From the NCBI GenBank assembly GCA_029550345.1, contig JAKPHK010000005.1, forward strand, positions 1-40,852: DNA of 40,852 nt, written 5' to 3'. A program made the position numbers and the translations under genes. Within the stretch, counting starts at the first letter, position 1, and each line of letters starts with the position of its first letter. The notes beneath the pieces were generated by a model. That model had not been told where the DNA came from. It was given only the letters and a program-made list of their open reading frames with translations, and did not search any database. Origin of the DNA: Pseudomonadota bacterium (GTDB lineage: Bacteria > Pseudomonadota > Alphaproteobacteria > Sphingomonadales > Sphingomonadaceae). Of this stretch, positions 39,710 to 40,852 are shown one piece after another.

Positions 39710-40852
39710 TCACCCGGCCAGCGCGGCCTTTGCCACCCGGGCATAGATCCGCGCCAGCGCCTCAAGATCGGGCACGGCCACGGCCTCGTCGCGCTTGTGC
39801 ATGGTCGCGTTGCACAGACCGAATTCGATCACCGGGCAAAGGTCTTTCAGAAACCGCGCGTCGCTGGTCCCGCCGGTGGTGCTGGCTTCGGGGCGCAGGC
39901 CGGTTTCCGCCTCAACTGCATCGGCGATCATCGCGCTGAATGCGTCCGGCGGGGTCAGAAAGGCCTCGCCAGAGATCATCGCGCGGGCGGTTCCGCCGTG
40001 CTTTTCGGCGATCGCGGTAACCTTGTCGGCCAGTTCCTGCCCGCTGTGCAGATCGTTGAAGCGGATCGAAAGCCGGGCATGGGCGCGGGCCGGGATCACA
40101 TTGGTGGCCGGGTTGCCCACGGTGATGTCGGTGATTTCCAGGTTGCTCGGCTGGAACCAGTCGGTACCTTCATCAAGCACCAGTGCGTTGAGTTCGGCCA
40201 GCATCGAAACCAGTGGGCCAATCGGGTTGTTGGCCAGATGCGGATAGGCGACATGGCCTTCGCCGCCTTCAACCGTGATCCAGATATTGACCGAACCGCG
40301 CCGCCCGATCTTCATCATGTCACCCAGCCGGTTCACCGAAGTCGGCTCTCCCACCAGGATCAGATCGGGAATGGCATCGACGCTGCGCATATGTTCGATC
40401 AGGGCGACAGTGCCGTGGATCGCCGGGCCTTCCTCGTCCCCGGTGATGATGAAGCTGATCGTCCCGGCGTCCTGCGGCACTTCTGCCATTGCGGCAACCA
40501 TCGCCGCGATCGACCCCTTCATGTCCACCGCGCCGCGGCCATAAAGCAGCTCTCCGCGCACCTCTGGCGCAAAGGGCGCGGCGGTCCAGCCTTCGCCGGG
40601 GGGGACCACATCAAGATGCCCGGCAAAACCGAAATGGCGGCTGCCCGCAGGGCCATGCCGGATTGCGAACAGGTTTTCGACCGGCCCGTGCGGCTCATCC
40701 CCGGCGATTAAGCGGTGGACCGAAAAGCCCAGCGGCACCAGCTGCCCTTCAAGGCAATCGAACACCATGCCCATGGCAGGCGTGACGCTGGGGCAGGCGA
40801 TCAGGGCTTCGGCCAGTTCGAGTGCGGAGGGCGATGGGGCGCTGCTGGTCAT
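39710..40852 (-). CDS. dapE: succinyl-diaminopimelate desuccinylase
   Basis: 380 residues; its ATG is exactly the last three bases of the window, so an earlier start outside cannot be excluded, though MTSSAPSPSALELAEALIACPSVTP is a normal DapE N-terminus. It is a di-zinc M20 amidohydrolase hydrolysing N-succinyl-LL-diaminopimelate. Metal-site blocks are FAGHLDVVPPG near 72, GRGAVDMKGS near 105, GDEEGPAIHGT near 138 with the catalytic Glu, VGEPTSVNRLGD, and the C-terminal His in LCNATMHKRDE. Its position next to dapB suggests clustering of lysine genes, though they are on opposite strands. Confidence 0.96.
   Translation of the reverse strand: MTSSAPSPSALELAEALIACPSVTPAMGMVFDCLEGQLVPLGFSVHRLIAGDEPHGPVENLFAIRHGPAGSRHFGFAGHLDVVPPGEGWTAAPFAPEVRGELLYGRGAVDMKGSIAAMVAAMAEVPQDAGTISFIITGDEEGPAIHGTVALIEHMRSVDAIPDLILVGEPTSVNRLGDMMKIGRRGSVNIWITVEGGEGHVAYPHLANNPIGPLVSMLAELNALVLDEGTDWFQPSNLEITDITVGNPATNVIPARAHARLSIRFNDLHSGQELADKVTAIAEKHGGTARAMISGEAFLTPPDAFSAMIADAVEAETGLRPEASTTGGTSDARFLKDLCPVIEFGLCNATMHKRDEAVAVPDLEALARIYARVAKAALAG

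Noticed and set aside
1..40852. CRISPR array, tRNA, rRNA, insertion sequence or prophage
   Set aside because: No spaced direct-repeat array, no cloverleaf or rRNA-like stretch, and no transposase, integrase or phage structural motif was seen in any frame.

Overview
This window looks like chromosomal DNA from a high-GC alphaproteobacterium, most likely a member of Sphingomonadales (Sphingomonas, Novosphingobium or Erythrobacter type). That placement is inferred from three things: the zwf-edd-glk gene order, which resembles the Entner-Doudoroff cluster known from Zymomonas; the rpsT-dnaA neighbourhood; and the large TonB receptor next to a TPR-sulfotransferase. Most of the window is densely packed core and catabolic genes. 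I see no rRNA, tRNA, CRISPR array, phage or transposase gene.

Layout. 1-1306: the 3' end of a CpoB/YbgF-like tol-pal gene followed by tilS. 1303-2671: a DsbA-like isomerase and an L,D-transpeptidase on the minus strand. 2808-10586: a minus-strand central-carbon operon read zwf, edd, glk, eda, ppc. The last four genes are joined by 4-base stop/start overlaps, and an inverted-repeat element sits between zwf and edd. 10679-13054: a membrane PAS-GGDEF-EAL protein. 13203-14618: a secreted M20 peptidase. 14578-19428: a catabolic-looking module with a TetR regulator, a clear palindromic operator, a Rieske oxygenase alpha subunit, a 35-residue Cys-rich mini-ORF, a phytoene-dehydrogenase-like FAD oxidoreductase and a convergent APC transporter. 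19498-23727: a TPR-sulfotransferase and a TonB receptor, closed by a strong terminator.

23782-27434: a minus-strand operon read ubiE, (REP pair), ubiB, an unknown 92-residue protein, a low-molecular-weight phosphatase and a YbaK-like deacylase. 27499-31316: a DUF1993 protein, mutM, rpsT and dnaA; an array of four 9-base repeats lies just after dnaA. 31410-33881: an acyl-CoA synthetase and an SDR oxidoreductase in one minus-strand unit, divergent from a ThiF/MoeB-like gene (33988-34758). 34763-34936: a second copy of the inverted-repeat element. 34944-40852: a sirtuin, dapB, an M48 protease, nth, a dicarboxylate symporter and dapE.

How the genes work together. The glucose-to-pyruvate route (glk, zwf, edd, eda) is coupled to a PEP-carboxylase-family enzyme that would refill oxaloacetate. 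ubiE and ubiB make ubiquinone. dapB and dapE belong to lysine/diaminopimelate synthesis. mutM and nth are base-excision repair glycosylases. The parts least explained by known biology are the Rieske/mini-ORF/FAD-oxidoreductase module, the two families of structured intergenic repeats, the repeat array behind dnaA, and several isolated palindromes placed like operators. Gene starts were chosen from start/stop overlaps, ribosome binding sites and family N-termini. No database search was possible.
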